Positions 1 to 7,500 of a DNA stretch of 33,011 nucleotides are shown here, one piece after another. Both the position numbers and the translations under genes were made by a program. Every line of letters begins with the position of its first letter. Position 1 is the first letter of the stretch. The notes under the pieces were generated by a model that was given only the letters and a program-made list of their open reading frames with translations, ran no database searches and was not told where the DNA came from. Origin of the DNA: Verrucomicrobiota bacterium (lineage in GTDB: Bacteria; Verrucomicrobiota; Verrucomicrobiia; Chthoniobacterales; JAFAMB01). The stretch is from contig JAFAZK010000198.1 in NCBI GenBank assembly GCA_019239825.1, forward strand, positions 1-33,011, given 5' to 3'.

Positions 1-365
1 TGAACAACTCGCACAAAGAAAACGACGCTACCTGTCATGCCGAGGTGCGCGCAATCCGTCTGGCTGGAAGGCGGATTAAACACCCGATACTGAAAGGTTA
101 CACGCTGTTCACTACCTGCGAACCTTGTCCAATGTGCATGGCTGCTATTCTTTGGGCTCGCCTCGATCGCGTCGTATTTGGCGCTACCATCGAGGATGCT
201 TCGCGTCACTGTCACCAAATCCACATTAAGGCTGCGACTGTGGTCACCAAAAGCGACATGAAATGCGTGGTCACAGGCCCAGTGGCGCGGGACCGTTGTT
301 GCGAACTGTTCACCTCTCCCGCGATGGCCAAGACATTTGCCTATTGGCGTAAAAACCGAAAATGA
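1..365 (+). CDS. Nucleoside deaminase (CMP/dCMP deaminase fold, GuaD/TadA-like), 5' end outside window
   Basis: This is a zinc-dependent deaminase of the cytidine deaminase superfamily that probably converts an amino group on a nucleobase-like ring to a carbonyl. The frame is open from the left edge. A GTG at 45 would cut off the first zinc motif (CHAEV, at about 33-47), so the true start lies upstream of the window. The second zinc motif, CEPCPMC, followed by AAILWARLDRVVFGAT, is typical of the guanine-deaminase and tRNA-adenosine-deaminase branch. The continuation GATIEDA and the C-terminal half look more like GuaD-type nucleoside deaminases than TadA. The stop overlaps the next start by four bases (ATGA), so it is co-translated with the FAD oxidase. 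The substrate is unknown; the context suggests catabolism rather than tRNA editing. Confidence 0.85.
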   Translation, partial: NNSHKENDATCHAEVRAIRLAGRRIKHPILKGYTLFTTCEPCPMCMAAILWARLDRVVFGATIEDASRHCHQIHIKAATVVTKSDMKCVVTGPVARDRCCELFTSPAMAKTFAYWRKNRK

Positions 366-1744
366 CGTCAACTCACTTCTCAGATCTAGCCGCGATTCTC
401 CGCCACGCAGACGCGGTGATCGCGGATCCGCAGATGCTCGAAAGATTGTCTAAAGATTTCTATTGGTACTCTCCCATCCTGAAAGCATTGCTCGAGGACA
501 AACGAGCGGAGGCAGTGGTGCAGCCGCGTTCGCGGGAAGACATTCAGAACGTTCTACGTTATTGTTTCGATCAAGGGATTCCCGTGACCGTCCGTGGCTC
601 TGGCACCGGTAATTACGGGCAAGCGATTCCGTTAGAAGGCGGCGTGGTTATCGATTTGGCGCTCATGGACCGTATTCTCGCCATCGAACCTTCCGGAGTC
701 GCCGTTTGTGAACCAGGCGCACGCCTAATCACGATCGAGAACGAAGCTCGTAAAGTCGGCTGGGAACTTCGTTGTTATCCCTCCACCTACGTCAAGGCAT
801 CGGTCGGCGGTTTCCTGGGTGGCGGTTCCGGCGGGATCGGATCGATTACCTACGGCGGCCTGCGAGATAACCAGACCGTACAAGGGATTGAGGTGTTGAC
901 CATGGAGCCAGAACCGCGGTTCGTCCGTTTCGATGGCGACGCAGTCCATCAGATCCTCCACTCCTGGGGAACGAATGGACTCATTACCGAGGTTCGTTTG
1001 GCGCTTGGTCCCAAGCGCGACTGGGCACAGCTGGCCGTCGCCTTTGATGCTTATGACGCCGCTTATACCTTCGCGGAGAATATCGCCAACGACACGGTCA
1101 CCCCTAAACGCTTAGTCACGGTTTTCGAATGGCCAATCCCGTCTTACTTTGCGCCGATTCAGCGGTTCTGTCCGCTGGGGCAATCGTTAATTTTCTTTCT
1201 CGTCGAGAACTCGGCGCTGCCGGAGGTTGTCCGAAAAGCAGCCTTGGCAGGCGGCACCATTGTCTACTCTCAACCCTACACCGAGCCGAGAAAAGGTCCC
1301 CTGTTGACCGATTACACTTGGAACCACACCACGCTCTGGGCGCTGAAAACGGACCCGGCATTAACCTACCTGCAGTGCGGTTTCAATCCCGAGACCGCCC
1401 GCCAACAATTTAGGCTAATCCGCGCGCGATTCGGAGAAGATTTTCTGTTTCACATCGAGTTCGTCAAAAACGATCGGGGCCTGATCATTCCGGCAGCCCT
1501 GCCGATCGTTCGCTTCAAAGATGAAGAGTATTTGAACGAAATGATCGATTACTGTCGCGAGATCGGGGTTACTGTTGCTAACCCGCATGTTAACCAGGTT
1601 GAAGGCGGTGGACGTTTCCGTTCCGACAATATCCAATTGCGGGCGAAATATCAGTTCGATCCGCGCGGCCTTTTGAACCCGGGGAAGATGGCGACGTTTT
1701 CACCTGAAGATACGACCGCGGGAAAGGTAACGGATAGAGCCTAA
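362..1744 (+). CDS. FAD-linked oxidase/dehydrogenase (FAD_binding_4, GlcD-like)
   Basis: A 460-aa flavoprotein of the PCMH/VAO type, predicted cytoplasmic, without a signal peptide. The FAD-binding domain covers about residues 50-230. It shows VVQPRSREDIQNVL (52-65), the glycine-rich loop RGSGTGNYGQAIP (78-90), and GGFLGGGSGGIGS (149-161). The C-terminal part ends with DPRGLLNPGKM, the usual closing motif of GlcD-like oxidases. The family oxidises hydroxy acids, alcohols or amines. The substrate here is not visible from sequence, but the position between a deaminase and a creatininase-like hydrolase suggests an oxidised nitrogen compound. It starts at an ATG overlapping the deaminase stop (ATGA). 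It is followed by about 260 bp of repeat-rich spacer before the next gene on the same strand. Confidence 0.88.
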   Translation: MTSTHFSDLAAILRHADAVIADPQMLERLSKDFYWYSPILKALLEDKRAEAVVQPRSREDIQNVLRYCFDQGIPVTVRGSGTGNYGQAIPLEGGVVIDLALMDRILAIEPSGVAVCEPGARLITIENEARKVGWELRCYPSTYVKASVGGFLGGGSGGIGSITYGGLRDNQTVQGIEVLTMEPEPRFVRFDGDAVHQILHSWGTNGLITEVRLALGPKRDWAQLAVAFDAYDAAYTFAENIANDTVTPKRLVTVFEWPIPSYFAPIQRFCPLGQSLIFFLVENSALPEVVRKAALAGGTIVYSQPYTEPRKGPLLTDYTWNHTTLWALKTDPALTYLQCGFNPETARQQFRLIRARFGEDFLFHIEFVKNDRGLIIPAALPIVRFKDEEYLNEMIDYCREIGVTVANPHVNQVEGGGRFRSDNIQLRAKYQFDPRGLLNPGKMATFSPEDTTAGKVTDRA

Positions 1745-1985
1745 TCGCCGATGGACGCGGATTAAGCAGATTGTTTTCTAACTGCGGATATGACGAGAAA
1801 CATAAAACATACTGTGGTCGGAGAAATGTTTTCAATCGACCGGTACCGCAATCGAAGCGCAAAACCGCATTTGCGTAAATCTGCGTCCATCTGCGGTTCG
1901 TTTTCACCTTTTTTGCGGCTATTGTTTTTGTTCGCGTCAATTCGTGGCCATTCGCGGTTTGTGTCTAGTCTGCCTTAACCTGCGG
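1745..1985. repeat. Intergenic repeat element, GCAGAT/GCGAAT type (degenerate copy)
   Basis: The whole gap between the FAD oxidase and the creatininase-like gene consists of this element. The left part has CGATGGACGCGGATTAAG (about 1749-1766). The right part has AAATCTGCGTCCATCTGCGG near 1877-1896, and then TTCGTGGCCATTCGCGG near 1941-1957. These are the right-hand arms of the two nested sentences seen in better copies at 4505-4624, 11025-11363 and 12308-12719. The left arms are eroded. Short ORFs in this stretch are repeat translations, not genes. Confidence 0.75.
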
Positions 1986-2003
1986 TTCTGACTTTCCTCC
2001 TCG

Positions 2004-2807
2004 ATGAAAACCTGGATTCCTGATTCTCGTAATTTTGCTTATTTGACGTGGCCACAAGTCGATAGCCTGCCCCGAGAGAGCACCTTGTTGGTCCTACCCA
2101 CTGCCGCAATTGAACAGCACGGGCATCATCTTCCGCTGGCTACGGATACCTTGATCAACAACTTCGTTCTGGGTCATGCTTTGCGACTGCTTCCGGAAAC
2201 CTTGCCGGTCTACGCGTTGCCGCCGATCTGTTACGGAAAAAGCAACGAACACATCGGCTACCCGGGAACCCTGGCGCTCTCCGCGCGGACTTTCATGGAC
2301 ACGATTCGTGACCTGGGTGCGAGTGTCGCCGAAGCAGGATTCCACAAACTGGTCCTCTACAATACGCATGGCGGAAATATCTCCTGTATCGATGTGATGG
2401 CCCGGGATCTCCGAGCTGAGTTCGGTCTACGGACTTTCTATCTTTCCGGGTCCGGGGGAGCGAAGTTCGACGACCTTGATCCCCAAGAAAGAGCCTATGG
2501 GTTTCATGCCGGAGAAGTAGAAACCTCGTTGTTGTTGGCAGCTTGCTCTGAACTAGTCCAGCAGGACCAATACACCGTCAATTACATCGCCAAGGTCAGT
2601 GATCCAAAGGTTCTGACCCCTGAAGGCGGACCAGCTAACTTTGCCTGGCTGACTCGAGATATTGCTCCATCCGGCGTTATGGGAGATCCGACTCCATCCA
2701 GCTCTGAAAAAGGCGGCCGCTGGTTGGAACGCATGGCGGCCTCGGTTGCGAAAGCGTTAGTGGCGATGGCTGGGTTCTCTGAAACAGGGCGCGCAGAATC
2801 GAAATGA
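2004..2807 (+). CDS. Creatininase-family amidohydrolase
   Basis: A 267-aa creatininase-fold metal-dependent hydrolase. Members open cyclic amides (creatinine), deformylate pyrimidine precursors or cleave peptides, so the family alone does not fix the substrate. Visible metal and active-site signatures are AAIEQHGHHLPLATD (about 34-48, with E37, H39 and D48 as likely ligands), NTHGGN (H122) and FHAGEVETS (H168, E171/E173). Its length is normal for the family. It overlaps the following hydrolase by four bases (ATGA), so the two are translationally coupled. Together with the upstream deaminase and oxidase it suggests ring opening or C-N hydrolysis of a heterocycle. It is not necessarily a true creatininase. 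Confidence 0.88.
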   Translation: MKTWIPDSRNFAYLTWPQVDSLPRESTLLVLPTAAIEQHGHHLPLATDTLINNFVLGHALRLLPETLPVYALPPICYGKSNEHIGYPGTLALSARTFMDTIRDLGASVAEAGFHKLVLYNTHGGNISCIDVMARDLRAEFGLRTFYLSGSGGAKFDDLDPQERAYGFHAGEVETSLLLAACSELVQQDQYTVNYIAKVSDPKVLTPEGGPANFAWLTRDIAPSGVMGDPTPSSSEKGGRWLERMAASVAKALVAMAGFSETGRAESK

Positions 2808-4495
2808 CCACGAAATCGAACCTGATCGACTGTGGCGATGGCGTGAAGTTGGAACGGGGTGTCGCCGCGATAATGCGAGACGGGATCAAGCTGGTCTCCG
2901 ATCACTACTATCCGGCCGTAACCGGCCGATTCCCTACCCTGTTGATGCGCCAACCTTACGGCCGCTCGATCGCTTCCACGGTGGTTTATGCTCACCCAGT
3001 CTGGTTTGCCCGAGCCGGTTACCACGTCGTGATCCAAGACGTACGTGGACGCGGTGATTCCCAAGGAGATTTTTATCCGTTCCGAAACGAAGGAGCTGAC
3101 GGTTTCGATACGCTCAGCTGGCTGGTCAACCATCCGGCCAGTAACGGTAAGATCGGCATGTACGGCTTTTCTTACCAGGGAATGACCCAGTGGTTAGCTG
3201 CCGCGGAACAGCCACCGGGCTTAGTCGTAATCGCTCCGTGGATGACGGCCCACGATCTTTACGAGGGCTGGTTCTATCATCAGGGAACGCTCCGGCTAGC
3301 GGACACGGTCGGTTGGGGAATCCAAATGCTCCGCGAAGATGCTAGACGCCGTCAATTGACGGCGGCGAGCGCCGAATTAGAAGCGGCTTGGCTCCAGCCC
3401 AGGCAACAAGCCTATTTCACTCCTTACGGCGAACTACCAATATTGGCTCATAACGGGTTGCCGTCCTATCTGCGCGATTGGTTTGAGCATCATACCCGGG
3501 ATGACTATTGGAAGCAGCTCGATATTGCGGATCGGCTAAAGTCCGTCCGGTTACCCGCCCTTCATCTTTCGGGCTGGTATGATCCTTACCTGCGCGGCAG
3601 TATCAGCGGTTTTCGCTCCTTATCCGCAGCCGGCGTTCCCCATCAATATCTTTTGGCCGGGCCCTGGGTTCACATACCATTTGGTGACCGAGTCGGAGAT
3701 ATGAGCTTAGGTGAGCTCGCTCAATTCGACACCAACCAACTGTTGCTTCGCTGGTTTAACCATTGGTTGAAAGGTACCAACGATTTTTCGGAGGAGCCGG
3801 TCGTCCGCCATTTTGTCTTGGGGGCAAATTCCTGGGCGGAGTCTGAGACTTGGGGCGGCGATCAGACCCAAATCTACTTCTTGCGCAGCGCGGGCTTAGC
3901 TAATTCTAGGAAAGGCGACGGAAAACTCACTGTAGGTCGCCCGGCTACAATCGAGCCGAGAGACTGGTTCGTTCAGGATCCAGAAACGCCAGTGATTGCG
4001 CCCGGTGGCCCCACCGCGTCACCGGGCAGTTTCGATCAAGCCGGTACAGAACAAGGTAACAACCTTCTCGTCTATACCTCTGATCCCTTAGCGGAAGATT
4101 GTTCTGTTTTCGGCTCCCCGGTTCTAACGCTCTACGCCACCAGTTCCGCCGAGACCACAGATTTCGTGGGTAAACTCGTGCGGGTACGCCCGGACCAGAA
4201 GTGTGAATTTATCTGCATCGGTGTCGCTCGATCGGATTGGCTATTGGGCGAGTCGTATCGAGCCGACCACATCCAGGAATGGAACTTCGAGCTGGAACCG
4301 ACTTCGTGCCGGTTCCATAAAGGAGATCGGATTCGCCTGGAGATCGCTAGTTCGGCTTTCCCTTTGTACGACCGGAATCCTGGCGTAAAAATCGCTGCTG
4401 CGAAAGCGTCGCCATGGAATTGGAAACGTTCAACTCAATCGGTCCTCCATGAACCCCAATACACATCGAAGCTCGAGTTGCCTGTAACTACCTAA
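2804..4495 (+). CDS. CocE/NonD-type alpha/beta hydrolase (X-Pro dipeptidyl-peptidase S15 family)
   Basis: A 563-aa serine hydrolase with the two-part CocE architecture. An alpha/beta-hydrolase domain (about 20-300) is followed by a beta-rich C-terminal domain (about 320-555) with VFGSPVLTLYAT and FELEPTSCRFHKGDRIRLEI. The nucleophile is in MYGFSYQG (S123). The acid is probably D260 in HLSGWYDPYLRG and the histidine H290 in AGPWVHIPFGD. An oxyanion tyrosine is likely in RQPYGR (Y52). The family cleaves esters and amides, such as cocaine, glutaryl-7-ACA and X-Pro peptides. No signal peptide is visible, so it should act in the cytoplasm after uptake. It is coupled by an ATGA overlap to the creatininase-like gene. 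Confidence 0.9.
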   Translation: MTTKSNLIDCGDGVKLERGVAAIMRDGIKLVSDHYYPAVTGRFPTLLMRQPYGRSIASTVVYAHPVWFARAGYHVVIQDVRGRGDSQGDFYPFRNEGADGFDTLSWLVNHPASNGKIGMYGFSYQGMTQWLAAAEQPPGLVVIAPWMTAHDLYEGWFYHQGTLRLADTVGWGIQMLREDARRRQLTAASAELEAAWLQPRQQAYFTPYGELPILAHNGLPSYLRDWFEHHTRDDYWKQLDIADRLKSVRLPALHLSGWYDPYLRGSISGFRSLSAAGVPHQYLLAGPWVHIPFGDRVGDMSLGELAQFDTNQLLLRWFNHWLKGTNDFSEEPVVRHFVLGANSWAESETWGGDQTQIYFLRSAGLANSRKGDGKLTVGRPATIEPRDWFVQDPETPVIAPGGPTASPGSFDQAGTEQGNNLLVYTSDPLAEDCSVFGSPVLTLYATSSAETTDFVGKLVRVRPDQKCEFICIGVARSDWLLGESYRADHIQEWNFELEPTSCRFHKGDRIRLEIASSAFPLYDRNPGVKIAAAKASPWNWKRSTQSVLHEPQYTSKLELPVTT

Positions 4496-4504
4496 ATCAA
4501 ATTC

Positions 4505-4624
4505 AACCGCGAATGGGCACGAATTGACGCGAAGCATAAAATTTAACCGCAGATAGACGCAGATTTACGCTGATTTCGTTCCGGGCTGCGGTTGGTCTTT
4601 TTTATTCGCGTCCATTCGCGGTTG
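4505..4624. repeat. Nested inverted repeat, GCGAAT outer and GCAGAT inner arms
   Basis: The outer left arm AACCGCGAATGGGCACGAAT (from 4505) faces the outer right arm CGTCCATTCGCGGTT (ending about 4624). Inside them AACCGCAGATAGACGCAGAT (from about 4545) faces a short GCTGCGGTT. The element fills the gap between the CocE-like hydrolase and the ABC ATPase. It ends 22 bp before the ATPase start, so a stem-loop in the message could influence ATPase translation or mark an mRNA processing point. Confidence 0.8.
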
Positions 4625-4646
4625 ATCTTTTGGCTGCTTCTAACCG

Positions 4647-5450
4647 ATGGCTATACGTCTAGAAAAAATCCAGGAGCCACAACCGATAACTGCATCCTCA
4701 GGTCAAGTGGATTTGCGATCGGTTACTAAACGCTACGGCAACGGTGATCTGGTCTTGGATAACATCAACCTCTCGATCGCAGAATCTGAATTTGTTAGTA
4801 TCATCGGGCCATCCGGCTGCGGGAAGTCGACTCTGCTTAAGCTGGTTGCCGGCCTGACCCGCTTGAGCTCTGGAAAAGTCCGCGTGGCAGGCGTTGAACC
4901 GGTGAGAGCCCGAAAGGTAATGTCGTTTATGTTTCAGGATGCCACTCTGCTTCCTTGGCGAACGGTGCAAGGTAACGTGGAGCTAAGTACCGAACTACAT
5001 GGCATGAAGAAGACGGAACGAGCAACCATCGCCAAAGAGATGTTGAGTCTAGTTGGTCTCTCCCACGTCGCACATCAATTTCCCAGACAACTCTCCGGAG
5101 GTATGAAAATGCGAGTGTCAATCGCCCGGGCCCTCTCTACGCACCCCACGGTCCTACTAATGGATGAACCGTTCGCAGCGCTTGACGAAATGACCCGTAA
5201 CCGGTTGAACGAAGAACTATTGCGACTGAGAGCGGAAAGTCGTTGGACCGGATTGTTTGTGACTCACTCGGTTGCGGAAGCCGTTTTTCTTTCGGATCGA
5301 ATCATCGTTTTGGCCGCCCAGCCGGGTCGCCTAGCTTACGACCTGCCGATTCATTTCACGGTTTCCCGAAACGCGGAGCTACGATTGCGCGACGAGTTCG
5401 AAGAGGCCGTAATCGACGTATCCAAGAAGCTAAGGAGCGTTATGAACTAG
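4647..5450 (+). CDS. ABC transporter ATP-binding protein, nitrate/sulfonate/taurine (SsuB/TauB) type
   Basis: A 267-aa ATPase of the NMT1/SsuB/TauB importer group. Walker A is GPSGCGKST (54-62), the Q-loop is FQDATLLPW (Q97), the signature is LSGGMKMR (149-156), Walker B is VLLMDEP (169-175) and the switch histidine is H207 (VTHSVAEA). FQDATLLPWRTV and AALDEMTR are typical of this branch. This family imports small organic S or N compounds and pyrimidine-like molecules with a partner permease and a binding protein. The permease follows. No binding protein is encoded between here and the left edge, so it may lie upstream of the window. Confidence 0.9.
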   Translation: MAIRLEKIQEPQPITASSGQVDLRSVTKRYGNGDLVLDNINLSIAESEFVSIIGPSGCGKSTLLKLVAGLTRLSSGKVRVAGVEPVRARKVMSFMFQDATLLPWRTVQGNVELSTELHGMKKTERATIAKEMLSLVGLSHVAHQFPRQLSGGMKMRVSIARALSTHPTVLLMDEPFAALDEMTRNRLNEELLRLRAESRWTGLFVTHSVAEAVFLSDRIIVLAAQPGRLAYDLPIHFTVSRNAELRLRDEFEEAVIDVSKKLRSVMN

Positions 5451-5467
5451 CGTGAGGGAGGAAATCA

Positions 5468-5632
5468 GTGAATGGCGCAACTGAAGATCTGAATAATCCA
5501 GCCCGGTCGTGCGCCGGTTCTGCTCATCCCGAATTTGTGCCCTTTTGCTGCTATTCCCCTCTTATTACCGTGCAGGGTTTCATCCCCGGGCTGATGTCCT
5601 ACTGCCTTTTCGAGGCCGATTTGCCTTCATGA
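5468..5632 (+). CDS. Candidate small protein (54 aa), GTG start
   Basis: A short open frame in the 178-bp gap between the ATPase and the permease. A strong ribosome-binding sequence, GGGAGG, lies about seven bases before the GTG at 5468. The stop TGA (5630-5632) overlaps the permease ATG as ATGA, the same coupling seen elsewhere in this run of genes. The product would contain four cysteines (positions 15, 27, 28, 46, two of them adjacent) and no clear membrane helix. I recognise no family. Alternatives are a translational-coupling leader for the permease or chance. Coupling geometry and the Shine-Dalgarno sequence are the only support. Confidence 0.4.
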   Translation: MNGATEDLNNPARSCAGSAHPEFVPFCCYSPLITVQGFIPGLMSYCLFEADLPS

Positions 5633-6450
5633 GAAAACACGTAGCTAATTTCTTGAGTGCAGCCGGCGTTTGCCTTGGTCTGCTGGTAATCTGGCGACTC
5701 GTCATTTTCCTCTTTCAGCTGCCACCCTTTCTTCTGCCCTCGCCGGTTTCGGTGATTCAAGCCATCTGCCAACGACTTCCTTCTTTGCTAACCTCTTTGG
5801 AAATTACCTCGCTCGCCGCGGGCGGAGCCTGGCTGGCTAGCATCCTCGTCGGGATTTTCCTGGCAGTCATTTTCGCTGAGTCACGCTGGATCCGGCGGAT
5901 GTTTTTTCCTTATACCCTTTTGCTTCAGACCGTGCCGATTGTGGCTATCGCCCCTCTGATTATAATGTGGGTGGGGACAGGCACATTCGCCGTGGGGGTC
6001 ATTGCTTTCATTATTTGCCTGCCACCGGTCATTGCTAATACCACCCAGGGACTGATCAGTACGGACAAAAACCTGGTCAGCCTTTTCCTCATGCATAACT
6101 CGTTTGGCAGCGGATTTATCCCCGCTCTTCGTTACCGCTTACAATTGCTATGGAAGCTCCGATTGCCGAATGCGATGCCAGCTCTTTTCGTTGGAATTCG
6201 TATCTCCAGCGGGTTGGCTGTGATTGGAGCTATAGTAGGTGAACTTTTCGCGGGCTCCAGTCGCGTTGGTGTTGGCGGCTTTGGTTATGCCATTAATTAT
6301 GCCAATGCCCAGCTCCAGACCGATTATCTTTTCGCCCTGGTAATCTTTGCCAGCGGTCTGGGATTTGCGTTCTTTTTCGTGGCTAGATTTATCGAATGGT
6401 ACTTTTTGCACAACTGGCACGAGTCGGCTTTGAGCCCAGAGGAAGACTAG
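5629..6450 (+). CDS. ABC transporter permease, SsuC/TauC type
   Basis: A 273-aa inner-membrane permease with about six hydrophobic helices. The first is in FLSAAGVCLGLLVIWRLVIF, followed by PPFLLPSPVSV, which is the usual N-terminal sentence of SsuC-like permeases. The BPD_transp_1 coupling region reads LLWKLRLPNAMPALFVGIRI, followed by GLAVIGAIVGELF. I chose the ATG at 5629 because the protein then begins like its family. The frame extends upstream to a GTG at 5509, but those 40 residues look non-family and overlap the candidate small ORF. It partners the ATPase at 4647. Confidence 0.88.
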   Translation: MRKHVANFLSAAGVCLGLLVIWRLVIFLFQLPPFLLPSPVSVIQAICQRLPSLLTSLEITSLAAGGAWLASILVGIFLAVIFAESRWIRRMFFPYTLLLQTVPIVAIAPLIIMWVGTGTFAVGVIAFIICLPPVIANTTQGLISTDKNLVSLFLMHNSFGSGFIPALRYRLQLLWKLRLPNAMPALFVGIRISSGLAVIGAIVGELFAGSSRVGVGGFGYAINYANAQLQTDYLFALVIFASGLGFAFFFVARFIEWYFLHNWHESALSPEED

Positions 6451-6467
6451 TTTAGATTTTGTTTAAA

Positions 6468-7292
6468 ATGTTGCGTTTTGAATCAGGTAACGGTTGGTGG
6501 TTAGTTACTCACCCTGACCATGCTAGGCTGGCAGGCCATTTCGCCGAGCACTGGGGCAACCAAGTTTTTATCTCCCCTGAACCGCGGGCGGATGTGCTAG
6601 AGGGGATCAAAACCCATGACGATGGCTGGGCGAACCGGGATCTCGAACCGGACATTACCAAGCAAGGGAAACCGAGCGCGTTTTCCCGTGAGTTAGTTGG
6701 CACGTATTCCGCCTTTGAAGAGATCGATTTGCTAGACTATCTCGCTGTACGGCGTCAAGCCGTCGACACCGTGGTTAGGCGCAATCCTTACGCTGGGCTC
6801 TTGGTAAGTATGCACACGTTTGATCTCTTAGCGAATCGTGCAGACCGGTCGACCATTCGCGCGGATCAGCACCCTCTCTTGGACGCGTTCCTGGAGAATC
6901 AAAAAGCATTACAGCAGAAGGTGCGTTCTCAACTGAACGCGGACTCCGGCTATCAACCCGCAGATGTTTCTACCGAAAGGATCGAGAACCACTTCCGTCT
7001 GTTGCAAGCTTGCGATAATCTCTCGTTGCTGAGCTGTGTCGATTATCGGGGAAGCGCTAGCCTGCTTCACGCCCTGCCGATAACTGGTGGCGCTCGTGAA
7101 CCCGTGACGGTGGAACATATCGGAATCCGCCATTTTCGATTGACCCCGTATCCGTTCGACGCATCTCCTCTGACCTTTGACTTCCCTGCACGGTTTGTTT
7201 CATCGGCCTTGTTCAGATCAAAAGAAGACCTCCGGGAGAAATTCAACGCTGCGGAAATTCGCAAACTAGCCGTGACGGTTGAGGGAGTCTGA
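6468..7292 (+). CDS. DUF3891 family protein
   Basis: A 274-aa soluble protein resembling the DUF3891 family, whose function is not established to my knowledge. The N-terminal region has WWLVTHPDHARLAGHFAEHW and then IKTHDDGWANRD. Conserved histidines and aspartates (HPDHARL, THDDGW, MHTFDLL) suggest a metal-binding HD-like helical protein, as inference. A TTG at 6459 is possible, but the ATG at 6468 is preferred. It is the last + strand gene of the first cluster, 17 bp after the permease, which suggests a role in the same pathway. The first 100 residues carry the family resemblance; the rest is divergent. Confidence 0.72.
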   Translation: MLRFESGNGWWLVTHPDHARLAGHFAEHWGNQVFISPEPRADVLEGIKTHDDGWANRDLEPDITKQGKPSAFSRELVGTYSAFEEIDLLDYLAVRRQAVDTVVRRNPYAGLLVSMHTFDLLANRADRSTIRADQHPLLDAFLENQKALQQKVRSQLNADSGYQPADVSTERIENHFRLLQACDNLSLLSCVDYRGSASLLHALPITGGAREPVTVEHIGIRHFRLTPYPFDASPLTFDFPARFVSSALFRSKEDLREKFNAAEIRKLAVTVEGV

Positions 7293-7355
7293 CTCGGCGC
7301 AATTCGATCCAGAGCCGATACACGAGACGTCGACTCATACGCCGATGTAACTTAC

Positions 7356-7390
7356 AAAAAAAGATGGGGACCGGATTAACCAGTCCCCAT
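7356..7390 (-). terminator. Rho-independent terminator for the - strand binding-protein gene
   Basis: ATGGGGAC (7364-7371) pairs with GTCCCCAT (7383-7390) around an 11-base loop whose ends can add two more G-C pairs. A run of seven A residues at 7356-7362 becomes a U-tract on the - strand transcript. This is a classic intrinsic terminator for transcription arriving from 8809-7496. On the + strand the hairpin would still end the DUF3891 message region but lacks a U-tract. Confidence 0.85.
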
Positions 7391-7466
7391 AGATCAATAC
7401 TTCCCCAAAAAGTTGGTATCAATCACTCGCGGTCATGCCCTCCCGCCACGAGCAGGGGTGCTCCAC

Positions 7467-7500
7467 GGCTTCGACCAATCACTTCTCAGCTCTCACTACT
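7467..7500 (-). repeat. Short repeat at gene 3' end (GAGAAGTGATTGGT type)
   Basis: Read on the - strand this begins at the stop of the binding-protein gene: GTGAGAGCTGAGAAGTGATT, followed by GGTCGAAGCCG. The same sentence occurs at 19715-19759, again at the 3' end of a - strand gene. Two copies at equivalent positions suggest a mobile or structural repeat associated with gene ends. Confidence 0.6.

Noticed and set aside
1790-1978. 62-codon open frame in the first long gap
   Set aside because: It encodes only the repeat sentences and has no ribosome site or family similarity.
2004-2807. Assignment as mycofactocin MftE or true creatininase
   Set aside because: No mycofactocin partner genes are nearby and no creatinase is present, so only the family name is supported.
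2582-3133. 183-codon open frame on the - strand
   Set aside because: It runs antisense across the creatininase and CocE genes, both of which have convincing active-site motifs.
5509-5628. Extended N-terminus for the SsuC-type permease
   Set aside because: The extra 40 residues do not resemble the family, and the family N-terminal pattern begins at the ATG at 5629.
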